Source of the DNA: JBBDIM01 sp040880405
GTDB taxonomy: Bacteria; Planctomycetota; Planctomycetia; Pirellulales; Pirellulaceae
Direction: 5' to 3'
NCBI GenBank assembly: GCA_040880405.1
Contig: JBBDIM010000113.1
Location: 1-25,118 of the forward strand
Length of the DNA stretch: 25,118 bases
Below, piece by piece: positions 24,845 to 25,118 of this stretch. The position numbers and the translations under genes are program-made. The stretch's first letter is position 1. Every line of letters begins with the position of its first letter. The notes beneath the pieces are model-generated. The model ran no database searches. It was not told where the DNA came from and worked only from the letters and a program-made list of their open reading frames with translations.

Positions 24845-25118
24845 GTTCGTTCGGCACGCACGCCAAGCGGTATTCCCGTTTGTTTGGCTAGAAATGCTGG
24901 CACCGAGGATAGAGCGATTTATCGTACGTAGCAAATATACGCAAGCGCGCCTGTAGCCAAGCTCACGTAGAGCGTGGGAGAAGTGCGAGCAAACGATGAC
25001 GTCTCAAGGCTCCTCGTACGCCATCAGACATTCCACATCGCGCGGAGTCCCAACGGGACGTCTCACGCCAGCCCAGTTGGTAATACAGAGTCAAAAGAAA
25101 CAGGGGATGCCTCGAAAG
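24845..25118. other. Intergenic tail, no gene seen
   Basis: The last 274 bases contain no supported gene, RNA or clear promoter. The first ~60 bp show weak similarity to the sequence after copy 1 of the palindromic repeat (around 87-145). Confidence 0.4.

Noticed and set aside
1..25118. CRISPR array
   Set aside because: No series of regularly spaced identical repeats; the palindromic repeats are few and far apart.

Overview
The window looks like chromosomal DNA of a planctomycete, probably Pirellulales-like. This is inferred from protein character (an ExbB/ExbD operon with TPR and VWA partners, a type V autotransporter, a HemD-HemE fusion), long GC-rich genes and several palindromic intergenic repeats. 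No rRNA or marker gene fixes the taxon.

Layout. Positions 1-467 are non-coding and carry two inverted copies of a ~74 bp palindromic repeat; a third copy lies at 24771-24844. A glycosyltransferase-like gene (468-1535, +) is followed by a repeat-bearing spacer and a large autotransporter gene (1889-4987, -) with a glycine-rich passenger and a C-terminal beta-barrel. A tRNA-Arg(CCT) gene (5403-5475, -) has a clear sigma70-type promoter. Next to it is a 3' fragment of a second autotransporter (5560-5991, +).

Positions 6160-10721 (-) hold a compact four-gene, visibly more AT-rich operon: a beta-class DNA methyltransferase, a MORC/MutL-like GHKL ATPase, a superfamily II helicase and a PD-(D/E)XK-like nuclease. 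It is driven by a near-consensus promoter (10770-10798). This matches the gene content predicted for paraMORC restriction-modification systems. A decayed copy of the tRNA-Arg promoter and 5' end at 11164-11236 brackets the far side, so the ~5.7 kb segment looks like an inserted defence island.

A HemD-HemE fusion (11268-13193, -) is divergent from an eight-gene operon (13341 to ~24758, +). That operon encodes a zinc-ribbon/TM/VWA protein, a secreted helical-repeat protein, ExbB, two ExbDs (with a perfect 28-bp palindrome inserted between them), a secreted 886-aa TPR protein, a 1274-aa one-TM protein and a secreted CPGC protein. The genes overlap or are closely spaced, and a TTGACG-17-TAGGAT promoter precedes them. 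The VWA protein's TM segment carries the S-x3-H motif of TonB and TolA, and the protein has the same layout (N-in, one TM, acidic linker, periplasmic domain). The operon therefore looks like a proton-driven ExbBD machine whose force-transducing arm ends in a VWA domain. I consider this and the defence island the two most interesting systems in the window.
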